A stretch of 10,817 nt of DNA from contig DAOOQQ010000109.1 of the NCBI GenBank assembly GCA_035388825.1, forward strand, positions 1-10,817, given 5' to 3'. Position numbers and translations under genes: made by a program. The stretch is from MWAR01 sp035388825 (GTDB lineage: Bacteria; Muiribacteriota; Ozemobacteria; Ozemobacterales; Ozemobacteraceae). The notes under the pieces were generated by a model. It had not been told where the DNA came from. It ran no database searches and was given only the letters and a program-made list of their open reading frames with translations. This document shows positions 1 to 6,499 of the stretch, piece after piece (position 1 is the stretch's first letter; the number at the start of each line of letters is the position of its first letter).

Positions 1-433
1 GCTTCTGCGCCCCCGGTTTCAGACAGCACCGGTGCAGCGCCTCGCTGATCTCGGTGAGGGCGATATCGCGCTTTTCGGCGGCCATCGAGAGGAAGCGGAA
101 CTGTTCCTGCTTCATCCAGAGGCTCAGCATGCGGGAAATGTCCTGCGGCGACAGCTCCTGCTCGGCAATAATGAAGGTTTCGTCGATCAGCTCCTCGAGC
201 AGCGACGAGTTGATCCGCGGCATCGGCTGATTGTCGAAGGTGCCGGTGGCCGCCTGGTAATCGGCCTGGGTGACGTTCAGCCGCTGCAGAAGCTGTTCGA
301 CCTTTTTCACATTGCGTTTGAACAGATAGTTCATCATCTTCCGGCCAAGCCGGTTCAGCAGAGACGGATTCGTCTCCCGCAACAGATCGACGATGACTTT
401 CCATTCGGGTTTCTGGTCCCTGGTTCCTGTCAT
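1..433 (-). CDS. N-terminal part of a probable PEP/pyruvate-binding (PEP synthase-like) protein, cut by the window edge
   Basis: The frame is open on the minus strand from an ATG at 433 to the left edge, giving 144 residues that begin MTGTRDQKPEWKVIVDLLRE. The ATG has GGGAG six bases upstream and overlaps the stop of the upstream transporter gene as ATGA (430-433), which suggests translational coupling. The sequence is helical and charged, without membrane segments or a signal peptide, so it is cytoplasmic. The opening (EWKVIVDLLRETNPSLLNRL) and the stretch at residues 114-136 (SLWMKQEQFRFLS, then ALTEISEALHR) resemble, from memory, the N-terminal helical region of large bacterial PEP/pyruvate-binding proteins. 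Those proteins carry an ATP-grasp-like pyruvate kinase domain and a PEP-utilising domain further on. The catalytic domains would lie outside the window, so the family call is tentative. That the gene is real is well supported by its start, coupling and open frame. Confidence 0.6.
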   Translation of the reverse strand, partial: MTGTRDQKPEWKVIVDLLRETNPSLLNRLGRKMMNYLFKRNVKKVEQLLQRLNVTQADYQAATGTFDNQPMPRINSSLLEELIDETFIIAEQELSPQDISRMLSLWMKQEQFRFLSMAAEKRDIALTEISEALHRCCLKPGAQK

Positions 434-1488
434 GGATGACTCCCATCGGAGGATTCGGCATCCCGGCCGGGCCGGGACTGGATGATCACGCGGCTCAGGG
501 CCGCAAGGGGCTGCTGAAACAGCATCGATACGATCACGGGCACGAGCGTGAGCGGCGGAAAGTGATCGAGGGCGATGACGAGGCCGGCACTGAGGTTCCT
601 GATGCCGACGGAGAAGAGGATCGCATACTGCTGCTTCCGATCATACCGCAGCAAGCGTGGAACGAGAGTTCCGGCCGCGAACCCGAACAGGACGACGATC
701 ACGATCACGAGCAGCAGGAATCCCGGGTTCACCGTCGCCCCGAGAATCGCCTGCCGGGATGTGGCGAGATTGATCGCCACCACCATGCCGAGGGAGAGGG
801 TCGAAAACGGGCCGAGGAAAGGCTTGACCCGCTGGTACAAAGTGCCTTTGGAGAGGTCGTTCATCGTGATACCGACGATCGACGGGAGCACGACCATCAC
901 CAGCAGATCCGCCATGATGCCCTGGATGTCGAGGCCAACACTGCGGCCGAGAAACAGCAGGATGACGGCGGGCACGATCAGCGGGCTGAGAAGCGTGTCG
1001 ACCGTGATGGCGGCGAGTGACAGCGCCACGTCGCCGCCCACGATTCCCGTCCAGACCGCCGAGGTGATACCGATCGGGATGGCCCCGCACAGGACGAAGC
1101 CCGCAATCAGGTCGGGATGATCAGCATAGAGGAGTCTGCCCGTCCCCCAGCCGAACAGGGTCACGAGCCCATGCAGCAGAACCAGCACGAGCACGACCGG
1201 CCCCGGATTGGCCGAGAGGCGGGCAAACTCGCGCCAACTGCACCGCAGCGAGGTATACCACGTCATGAAACCAAACAGGACGGGCACGACAAACCGCGCC
1301 CCGGCAAGGCCGATGGCGGGACCAAGCAGCCAGCCGGTCAGCATGAAAAGAAGGATGATGGCAAACAGCCGGCGTTCGATCAGGAGATTGAACTTCTCTC
1401 CCAGCCGCCTCAGGGTTTCGATCATGTCTCGTTCCGTGACTCCATGGGGGTGAGCGGGCGCCGCAGCATTCCGTTTCGTGGCCAACAT
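430..1488 (-). CDS. Bile acid:sodium symporter (BASS/SBF) family transporter with altered ion-site residues
   Basis: This 352-residue inner-membrane protein has about nine to ten hydrophobic helices after a charged N-terminus of about 40 residues. The BASS family signature is visible: TSAVWTGIVGGDVALSL (residues 142-158), followed by a T-x5-P-x3-P segment (165-173), and FSVGIRNLSAGL (292-303), the counterpart of the E-V-G-M-Q-N crossover of sodium-coupled homologues. Family members move bile acids, keto acids, pantoate or other organic anions, usually with Na+; the substrate here cannot be told. At the positions I align to the Na+-binding Glu and Gln of the crossover, this protein has Ser293 and Arg297, and Ala144 replaces the Asn of the S-N pair. 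The start at 1488 is chosen for GGAG nine bases upstream. A second ATG at 1425 (residue 22) starts nearer the first helix but has a weaker ribosome site. The stop overlaps the start of the next gene. Confidence 0.85.
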   Translation of the reverse strand: MLATKRNAAAPAHPHGVTERDMIETLRRLGEKFNLLIERRLFAIILLFMLTGWLLGPAIGLAGARFVVPVLFGFMTWYTSLRCSWREFARLSANPGPVVLVLVLLHGLVTLFGWGTGRLLYADHPDLIAGFVLCGAIPIGITSAVWTGIVGGDVALSLAAITVDTLLSPLIVPAVILLFLGRSVGLDIQGIMADLLVMVVLPSIVGITMNDLSKGTLYQRVKPFLGPFSTLSLGMVVAINLATSRQAILGATVNPGFLLLVIVIVVLFGFAAGTLVPRLLRYDRKQQYAILFSVGIRNLSAGLVIALDHFPPLTLVPVIVSMLFQQPLAALSRVIIQSRPGRDAESSDGSHP

Positions 1489-1592
1489 GGTATCTCACTC
1501 CGGGCGCTGGTGCCAGGGGGGAGAGGGAAATTGCCCAGGTCGTCGGCCGATACCGATCCTGGCCGTGTTTGCCCCTGCCAGCCCCGGATGCA

Positions 1593-1622
1593 TTGGACGG
1601 GAGCGGGGAAATGCGGTATAGT
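1593..1622 (+). promoter_or_regulatory. Sigma-70-like promoter of the DedA gene
   Basis: TTGGAC (1593-1598) and TATAGT (1617-1622) are separated by 18 bases. Transcription would start near 1629, giving a leader of about 27 nt that still contains the Shine-Dalgarno sequence. The TATAGT box and 18-base spacer recur upstream of the gene at 4031, which supports the reading. Confidence 0.6.
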
Positions 1623-1642
1623 CATCCCATCCCGCCGCACGA

Positions 1643-1658
1643 GGGGGAGTGTTCCTTG
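1643..1658 (+). promoter_or_regulatory. Ribosome binding site that sets a TTG start for the DedA gene
   Basis: GGGGGAG at 1643-1649 lies six bases before the TTG at 1656. The upstream in-frame ATG at 1611 is inside the predicted promoter and has no such site. An ATG at 1569 would add 29 non-family residues. TTG at 1656 therefore fits both the ribosome site and the expected short N-terminus. Confidence 0.7.
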
Positions 1659-2276
1659 GATTGGTTCAGCGTTCTCGAGCCCTACTTCGCCCACGGCTCG
1701 TATTTTGCCGTGTTTCTCGTGCTCGTCCTCTGCGGAGTCGGGTTGCCGGTTCCGGAGGAGATCACGTTCATCACGGCCGGCTACGTCGTCAGCACGATGG
1801 GCGGCGATCTCGGCATCATGATCGGGGTCAGCCTTCTGGGGCTCATGATGGGCGACTCGCTCATCTACTACTTCGGCAGTCATTACGGCGAGTCCATCCT
1901 GCGCCACTGGCCGTTCCGCGTGCTTTTCTCGGAAAAAGTGCTCGCCCGGTCGCGGGTATTCTTCGCTGCCTACGGCTCACGCGCCGTCTTCGTCGCCGGA
2001 TTTTTCGCGGGGATCAGGGCCGGCACCTATTTTCTGACGGGTTCGATGAAGTTCAGCTACTGGAAATTCCTGTTCTGGGACTTCACCCGCGCGGTGCTCA
2101 CCTGCCCGATCTCGATCTGGGCCGGGTACAAATTCGGCCCCTTCGCCGACCAGTGGCTCGGGTCGAACGTGCGCTACCTGCTCGCCGGTATCGCCGTGAT
2201 CGGCATCATCCTTCTGCTGCGGAACATCCTCAACACCTCCCCGGCCTCGGATTCATCCGCCTCACCCCGAGGCTGA
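1656..2276 (+). CDS. DedA family (SNARE-associated / VTT domain) membrane protein
   Basis: This 206-residue integral membrane protein starts at TTG 1656. DedA proteins are inner-membrane proteins linked to polyprenyl-phosphate or phospholipid translocation and to envelope homeostasis. Visible family features are a G-x-G-L-P-V-P-E-E motif at residues 27-35 in a re-entrant hydrophobic stretch, a GD pair at 66-67 followed by YYFGSHYG, the segment GFFAGIRAGTYFLTGSMKF (115-133), and a C-terminal hydrophobic helix (about 173-189). The usual loop reads R-F-x-P-G-x-R. Here the first Arg is Gly115 and the Pro is Ala118, while the second Arg (121) is kept. The length is typical of the family. The gene has its own promoter, is divergent from the transporter operon, and ends four bases from the convergent lipoprotein gene, with no terminator hairpin between them. 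Confidence 0.85.
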   Translation: MDWFSVLEPYFAHGSYFAVFLVLVLCGVGLPVPEEITFITAGYVVSTMGGDLGIMIGVSLLGLMMGDSLIYYFGSHYGESILRHWPFRVLFSEKVLARSRVFFAAYGSRAVFVAGFFAGIRAGTYFLTGSMKFSYWKFLFWDFTRAVLTCPISIWAGYKFGPFADQWLGSNVRYLLAGIAVIGIILLLRNILNTSPASDSSASPRG

Positions 2277-2280
2277 TCCC

Positions 2281-2865
2281 TCACTTCGTGAACCGGGTGT
2301 CCGGGAACACGAGCACGTATCCACAGATCACGACCCGGCCGCTCTCAAGGATCAGACTGATCGTCGCCACGTCGGTCTTCCCCGTCGCGACCTGGTAATC
2401 GTTGATCTTCCCGGTGGCGTTGGTGGCCCCTGCGAGGTTGAAGCTGCCCACGGGTGCCCCGTCGAGCTCGAACCGCACCCGGCCGGGATTCTGATACATC
2501 TCGTAATCCCAGAAATCGATGATGGCCCGTGACACCGAAGCCACCAGGTCCATCCGGGCCCCCGGCGTGGTCGAGGTGATCATATAATGGCCGTCGTGCG
2601 AGTTCACCTTGATCAGCTTCCAGTCGCCGGTATACCGAACCGGGTAGGCAAGCTCGGCGAAGGCGATCTTTTCGTCGGGCTGGAATACGCCGTTGATGAA
2701 GCCGCGCGCATCCAGGTCGATCAGGGCGCTTTCGAAGCGGGGGGGCGGCGAACCGACCGCCTGGACCGCGATGGGGTTGTTCTGCTCGGCTCCGCACCCG
2801 GCCAGCAGCAGCAGGCTCGAGACGGCGAGCGCCGTTCCGGCGAACAGTCGCACCAAAGCGCGCAT
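2281..2865 (-). CDS. Hypothetical lipoprotein
   Basis: This 194-residue protein has a classic lipoprotein signal: positively charged MRALVRLF, a hydrophobic stretch, then the lipobox LAGC with the lipidated Cys at residue 24. AGGGAGG lies seven bases before the ATG at 2865, which fixes the start. The mature part alternates short polar and hydrophobic runs, as expected of a beta-rich domain, with a few aromatic residues (DFWDYEMY at about 118-125). I do not recognise a family. It lies 76 bases downstream of the DUF2156 gene on the same strand and may be co-transcribed with it. An envelope location is well supported by the lipobox; its role is unknown. In the 76-base gap, 2918-2931 is a perfect self-complementary 14-mer. 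Confidence 0.8.
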   Translation of the reverse strand: MRALVRLFAGTALAVSSLLLLAGCGAEQNNPIAVQAVGSPPPRFESALIDLDARGFINGVFQPDEKIAFAELAYPVRYTGDWKLIKVNSHDGHYMITSTTPGARMDLVASVSRAIIDFWDYEMYQNPGRVRFELDGAPVGSFNLAGATNATGKINDYQVATGKTDVATISLILESGRVVICGYVLVFPDTRFTK

Positions 2866-2941
2866 GGCCAGACCTCCCTGTCGATGTCGATACGATCCCC
2901 TATTCGGGTTATCGGCATCCGGCCGGCCGGACCGAAGAGGT

Positions 2942-3916
2942 TCAGAGCTCTTTTTCCGAACAACGGATCGTGAATTTTTCCTCGAACCCGATGGGGTGGT
3001 AGCTCAGCTTCGCCGTTCTCAGCCCCTCGATCCCGAGATCCGTCTCCCGGTTGATCACGGTCACCTCGGGCGGCAGGCGGTTCGCAAGGGCCCAGTTCAG
3101 ATACTGGTACATCCCTTTCACGTGCCGGTCGGCTTTTTCGATCGTGACGACCCAGCAGTCCCGGTGGATCGGGGACGCGAGCGTGAAGCCGGCAATGGTT
3201 CCGGCCACGCGCACCAGCAGGGCTTTTCCACAGATCCCTTTGATGCAGGGAAGCATGCGGCGCAAGGCGCCGGCTTCGATGCGAACATTCTCGTCGTCGG
3301 CCGGGAAGTGCGCATACCAGTCTTCGAGAAACCGCTCGACTTCGGCCGCGCAGGCGGGGGTATACTCCTCGACGACAGGCCGCGCCTCTTCCTCGAGGCG
3401 GTTGACGAAATTCTTCTTCTGGTGGAATCTGCGGCCGGCCAGCTCGGCCAGTTCACGGCGGTCGTAGAGATAATCGAAGTCGCCGCGCTGGGGCTCGATG
3501 ACGGCACCAGGGAAGGCGGCGGCGATCTCCTCGGCGATCCGTTTCGGGACATACCGCAATGCACACGGCTCCCCGGCCGCGCGCAGGTACGCCATCAGGG
3601 TTTCCAGAACGGGCTCGAGAGGGCCTTTTCCGACCGGGGCAAGATACATATACCGGCCATCGGGCCCTTCGACAGCGAGGAGAATCCGGGAGCCGATCCG
3701 GCTGATCTGGGGCGGGAGCCGGTGATACCAGCCCATCAGGTTGTACAGGGCGTAATCCGACGAAGACACCCCGGACTCGACGAGCAGTTGCCTCAGCAGG
3801 TGCTTGTGCGAAAACTCGAGGGGGGCTTTCGCCGGAAACTCGGGCAACGAGTCGAGCCCCGGAGCCTGCAGAGCTGCGGTGGATGCTGAATCGGCGCAAA
3901 AAGGATCGGCATTCAT
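2942..3916 (-). CDS. DUF2156 / phosphatidylglycerol lysyltransferase C-terminal-like domain protein
   Basis: This 324-residue soluble protein has the two GNAT-like halves of the DUF2156 family. Diagnostic stretches are DFDYLYDRRELAELAGRRFH and the following QKKNFVNRL (residues 146-174), IEKADRHVKGMYQYLNW (259-275), and INRETDLGIEGLRTAKLSY (288-306) followed by HPIGFEEKF. The fold is shared with the aminoacyl-tRNA-dependent lysyl-phosphatidylglycerol synthase (MprF) domain. Stand-alone members like this one lack the MprF flippase membrane part, and their substrate is mostly unknown. No membrane segment is seen, so it should be cytoplasmic. The start at 3916 has no Shine-Dalgarno. A TACAAT box at 3926-3931 would put the transcript start only a few bases upstream, so translation may be leaderless. 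The lipoprotein gene follows on the same strand. Confidence 0.85.
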   Translation of the reverse strand: MNADPFCADSASTAALQAPGLDSLPEFPAKAPLEFSHKHLLRQLLVESGVSSSDYALYNLMGWYHRLPPQISRIGSRILLAVEGPDGRYMYLAPVGKGPLEPVLETLMAYLRAAGEPCALRYVPKRIAEEIAAAFPGAVIEPQRGDFDYLYDRRELAELAGRRFHQKKNFVNRLEEEARPVVEEYTPACAAEVERFLEDWYAHFPADDENVRIEAGALRRMLPCIKGICGKALLVRVAGTIAGFTLASPIHRDCWVVTIEKADRHVKGMYQYLNWALANRLPPEVTVINRETDLGIEGLRTAKLSYHPIGFEEKFTIRCSEKEL

Positions 3917-3925
3917 AGGCCGGTT

Positions 3926-3931
3926 ATTGTA
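3926..3931 (-). promoter_or_regulatory. Possible -10 box of the DUF2156 gene
   Basis: On the minus strand these bases read TACAAT. The predicted transcript start near 3919 is about three bases before the ATG at 3916. The matching -35 region is poor (TTTCGT at a 17-base spacing), so the call is weak. Confidence 0.3.
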
Positions 3932-4000
3932 TCACAGAGAAGTGGTGAACGAAAACCCCGGGCAACGAGGCAATGTTCCTGCACAAGAACCGGTTTTCGG

Positions 4001-4030
4001 TTGTGAGATCCGCCGCGGGTGGAGTATAGT
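4001..4030 (+). promoter_or_regulatory. Sigma-70-like promoter overlapping the start of the FMN oxidoreductase gene
   Basis: TTGTGA (4001-4006), an 18-base spacer and TATAGT (4025-4030). The expected transcript start is near 4037, which is itself an in-frame ATG. If this promoter is used, the message is leaderless or nearly so, and the GGAG at 4021-4024 would not be transcribed. Confidence 0.5.
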
Positions 4031-5137
4031 ATGCACATGGCATTGAACGCGTTCGAGGCAGCCCCGCTGCGACATCTCACCCTTCAGAACCGGTTTCTCG
4101 TGGCCCCGATGGCAACCCAGTATGCCGACAAGGAAGGCCGGGTCACCGATACGCTCCTCAAGTATTACGCCCATCTCACCCAGACGGGAGCCGGCGCCGT
4201 CATCGTCGAGGGCGCGGCCATTTCCCCGTATGGGCGTGGCTGGTCCCGGGAGCTGGCCGTCTGGGCGCCGGAGTTCCGGACCGGGCTGGCGAAGATCGCC
4301 GATACGATCCGCAGCCGCGGCGCAGCGGCGTTTCTTCAGCTTCACCATGCCGGCCGCCAGTCGCTGACCCCGCGGCCCGGCGAGTACGTCGTCGGCCCGT
4401 CGGCCGTCTCGTGTCCGGTATTGAACAACCCCACGCGTGCCCTTTCCGGCGAGGAGATCAAACGCCTCGTCGTGTCCTTCACCGATGCAGCGCGGCTGGC
4501 GAATGTTGCTGGCTTTGACGGAATCGAGCTGCACGGAGCGCACGGGTATCTGCTGCACCAGTTCTGTTCCCCGCTGACGAACCGGCGCCGGGACGAGTAT
4601 CGCCTCGAACCCGACGGCATGAGCCGGTTTCCGCTCGATGTCGTCCGGTCGATCCGCACGGCGTTTCCCGAACTGATCATCTCGTATCGGATGTCGGTGC
4701 GGGATTATCTGCCGGGCGGCCTGACGCTGAAACAGTCGGTCCTCATGGCAAAAGCCCTGCAGGGCGCCGGCGTCGACCTGATCCATGTTTCGGGTGGCAT
4801 GTATGCCTCTCTCCACGGACCAGAAGCCCTCGTCGGACCTTCCACCCCGGCGGGCGTCTTTGTCGACGATGCCCGTGACATCCGGGAAGCGGTGACCATA
4901 CCGGTTGCCGTTGTCGGAAAGATCGGTGATCCGGCGATGGCCGCGAAAATCCTCTCGAATGAAGACGCCCATTTCATCGCCCTCGGCCGCGTCCTGCTCC
5001 GGGACCCGCACTGGATCAGGAAAGCGAACCGGAAAAACCAGGATCCCATCATTCCCTGTCTGCTCTGCCAGAAATGCCGGTATCATCTCCGCGGCTGTCC
5101 CGACGGAAACGGCGAGCCTGGCTGGCAGCGCAACTGA
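4031..5137 (+). CDS. Old yellow enzyme-like NADH:flavin oxidoreductase (FMN-binding TIM barrel) with C-terminal Cys cluster
   Basis: This 368-residue cytoplasmic protein (counted from ATG 4031) is an OYE-type FMN TIM barrel. Visible marks are LQNRFLVAPM (18-27), QLHHAGRQS (103-111), the paired active-site histidines in GIELHGAHGYLLHQF (164-178), YRMSVRDYLPGG (219-230), and the phosphate-binding end HFIALGRVLLRDPHW (314-328). The C-terminus has Cys343, Cys346, Cys349 and Cys356, reminiscent of the Fe-S ligands after the FMN domain in 2,4-dienoyl-CoA reductase-type enzymes. The protein ends 12 residues later without the FAD/NAD domain. It probably reduces an activated C=C bond; the substrate is unknown. 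Three starts are possible: GTG 4019, ATG 4031 (GGAG six bases upstream) and ATG 4037 (predicted leaderless start). The choice of 4031 is tentative. sppA follows after 18 bases. Confidence 0.85.
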   Translation: MHMALNAFEAAPLRHLTLQNRFLVAPMATQYADKEGRVTDTLLKYYAHLTQTGAGAVIVEGAAISPYGRGWSRELAVWAPEFRTGLAKIADTIRSRGAAAFLQLHHAGRQSLTPRPGEYVVGPSAVSCPVLNNPTRALSGEEIKRLVVSFTDAARLANVAGFDGIELHGAHGYLLHQFCSPLTNRRRDEYRLEPDGMSRFPLDVVRSIRTAFPELIISYRMSVRDYLPGGLTLKQSVLMAKALQGAGVDLIHVSGGMYASLHGPEALVGPSTPAGVFVDDARDIREAVTIPVAVVGKIGDPAMAAKILSNEDAHFIALGRVLLRDPHWIRKANRKNQDPIIPCLLCQKCRYHLRGCPDGNGEPGWQRN

Positions 5138-5155
5138 CCGATTCAGGAGACGATC

Positions 5156-6160
5156 ATGAAACGCGTGTGTTCCGTTGCTCTTGCCATCCTGCTGTTTGCC
5201 GGCGCCGCCTCGGCGCAAGGCCTGTTCGACCTGTTCGGCTCGATGTCGGGAGCCGAGGGGGAGAAAAAAGTCCGTGTCAGCTACGTCGAAGGCGACCGGG
5301 CATCGACGGATGAGGTCTTGCTGATCACCGTGAAGGGCATCATCCGCGATTCCGACGAAGAAGAAAAGATGCCCTTCGAGATCCGCCAGAACATGATCGA
5401 GAAGCTGAAGAAGGATGTCGAGGCAGCGCTCGAACGCGAGCAGATCAAGGCCGTTCTTCTCGAGATCGACTCCCCCGGCGGGGAAGTGACGGCAGCCGAC
5501 GTGATCCACCATCACCTCTCGAAGATCAAGGGGGCGAACAAGCCGGTCGTTGCCCTGATCGGCATGATGGGTGCCTCGGGCGGGTATTACATCGCCTGCG
5601 CAGCAGACCAGATCTGGGCTCATCCGACCTCGATCGTGGGCAGCATCGGCGTGATCATGCAGGGGGCGAACCTCGAAAAATTCGCCCAGCTCGTGGGGTA
5701 CCGCCACGTTCCGATCAAATCCGACCGCACCCCGAAGAAAGACCTGCTGAGTCCGTTCCGGGAAATGACTGAAGAGGAGCGCACCATGCTTCTCTCGATC
5801 GTCGACACTCTGTATGACCGCTTCCTCGAGATTGTCTGCACATCACGCAAGAAAAACCGGGAAGAGATCGCGAAGCTGGCTGACGGAAGTATCTTCACGG
5901 CTTCCCAGGCCCTCAAGAACGGGCTTCTCGACGGCATCGGCTACCGGGAAGAGGCGCTCGCGAAGGCGCTCGAGCTGGCGAATCTGAAAAGCGGAAAGCT
6001 GGTCAAGCGCAAGACGAAGAAGGGCCTTTCCGAGATTCTGTCCGAGCTGGCCGACGCCGGTTCCGGCATGCCGGGCCTCTGGATGCGGTTCCAGTCGATG
6101 ATCGACGCCGGCTCGACGCCCTCGCTCGAGTACCGCATGCAACTCCAGGGAGCCCGCTGA
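5156..6160 (+). CDS. sppA: Signal peptide peptidase SppA, short (36K-type) form, S49 family
   Basis: This 334-residue protein starts at an ATG with AGGAG six bases upstream. The N-terminus MKRVCSVALAILLFAGAASA is a signal sequence or anchor with a plausible cleavage site after Ala20, which places the protease outside the cytoplasmic membrane. The S49 core is clear: LLEIDSPGGEV (101-111), the nucleophile in GMMGASGGYYIACAADQIW (Ser141), then SIVGSIGVI (159-167). The general-base Lys is most likely Lys194 or Lys195 in KSDRTPKKD, about 53 residues after Ser141, as in the Ser-Lys dyad of the Bacillus-type enzyme. The length fits the short single-domain form, about half that of E. coli SppA. Members cut leftover signal peptides in the membrane. 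The gene lies 18 bases after the oxidoreductase gene and probably shares its transcript; no functional link is evident. Confidence 0.92.
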   Translation: MKRVCSVALAILLFAGAASAQGLFDLFGSMSGAEGEKKVRVSYVEGDRASTDEVLLITVKGIIRDSDEEEKMPFEIRQNMIEKLKKDVEAALEREQIKAVLLEIDSPGGEVTAADVIHHHLSKIKGANKPVVALIGMMGASGGYYIACAADQIWAHPTSIVGSIGVIMQGANLEKFAQLVGYRHVPIKSDRTPKKDLLSPFREMTEEERTMLLSIVDTLYDRFLEIVCTSRKKNREEIAKLADGSIFTASQALKNGLLDGIGYREEALAKALELANLKSGKLVKRKTKKGLSEILSELADAGSGMPGLWMRFQSMIDAGSTPSLEYRMQLQGAR

Positions 6161-6173
6161 CCTGCCGCTGGAA

Positions 6174-6433
6174 ACGATCCGCAGATGACACCGGTGCGCC
6201 GGTGAAATCACGAACATCTTCGTTGTTGTTCTGATTTCACCGGCGGTACAGGCTTCTTCGCGCTCTGTGTCTCGGCGTCTCTGTGATGAACCGTTTTTCG
6301 TGCCCCTATGGCGGATGCGGGCGGATTTGAAACCCGCCCCCACCCCTGCGGGGCTGCTTTTCATGCGTAGGGGCGCATCGAGATGCGCCCGCCGGGATGC
6401 CGATCTGCGCCGTCTGTGTCATCTGCGGATCGT
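6174..6433. repeat. 18-bp perfect inverted repeat bounding part of the spacer
   Basis: The arm 6174-6191 (ACGATCCGCAGATGACAC) is the exact reverse complement of 6416-6433. The 224 bases between hold the other hairpins. The arms could be two opposite-facing copies of a dispersed repeat or the ends of a small non-autonomous element. No flanking target duplication was noticed. Confidence 0.65.
6197..6245. repeat. Large hairpin, 14-bp perfect stem
   Basis: 6197-6210 (CGCCGGTGAAATCA) pairs perfectly with 6232-6245 around a 21-nt loop. Inside the loop, GAAC (6212-6215) can pair with GTTC (6228-6231). It starts 37 bases after the sppA stop. It could shield the 3' end of the message or act as a factor-dependent or bidirectional terminator, but no T-tract follows on either strand. 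Confidence 0.6.
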
Positions 6434-6499
6434 CGTTACCGGGCTTTCGCGTCCCGGTGTCTCTGTGGTGAAACGTCTCTCGTTTCTGCCCCGCGGCTG

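Larger units (their letters stand above)
6161..6499. repeat. Non-coding spacer packed with inverted and direct repeats
   Basis: This 339-base gap between sppA and hydE (tail to tail) has no credible gene. It contains an 18-bp perfect inverted repeat (6174-6191 with 6416-6433), a 14-bp hairpin (6197-6210 with 6232-6245), small GC hairpins at 6319-6339, 6343-6353 and 6371-6390, and an imperfect 29-base direct repeat (6273-6301 and 6455-6483, 24 of 29 identical). The CACAGAGAC-type sequence of the direct repeat (minus strand) resembles, from memory, dispersed intergenic repeats in several environmental bacterial genomes. None of the hairpins is followed by a T-run, so I do not call an intrinsic terminator. 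Confidence 0.7.

Noticed and set aside
436..1120. Plus-strand frames opposite the BASS transporter
   Set aside because: Shadows with Asp/Glu/Arg/His-rich translation and no ribosome site; the minus-strand reading has clear membrane helices.
2693..3889. Open plus-strand frame of 398 codons opposite the DUF2156 gene
   Set aside because: Antisense to a gene with strong family motifs; no ribosome site and no recognisable translation.
3932..5707. Long open minus-strand frame (591 codons) opposite the oxidoreductase and sppA
   Set aside because: It is antisense to two clearly recognisable enzymes; its His/Arg/Asp-rich translation resembles no protein and is a GC-rich shadow.
6197..6245. Intrinsic terminator of sppA or hydE
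   Set aside because: The stem is strong, but no T-run follows on either strand; kept only as a hairpin.
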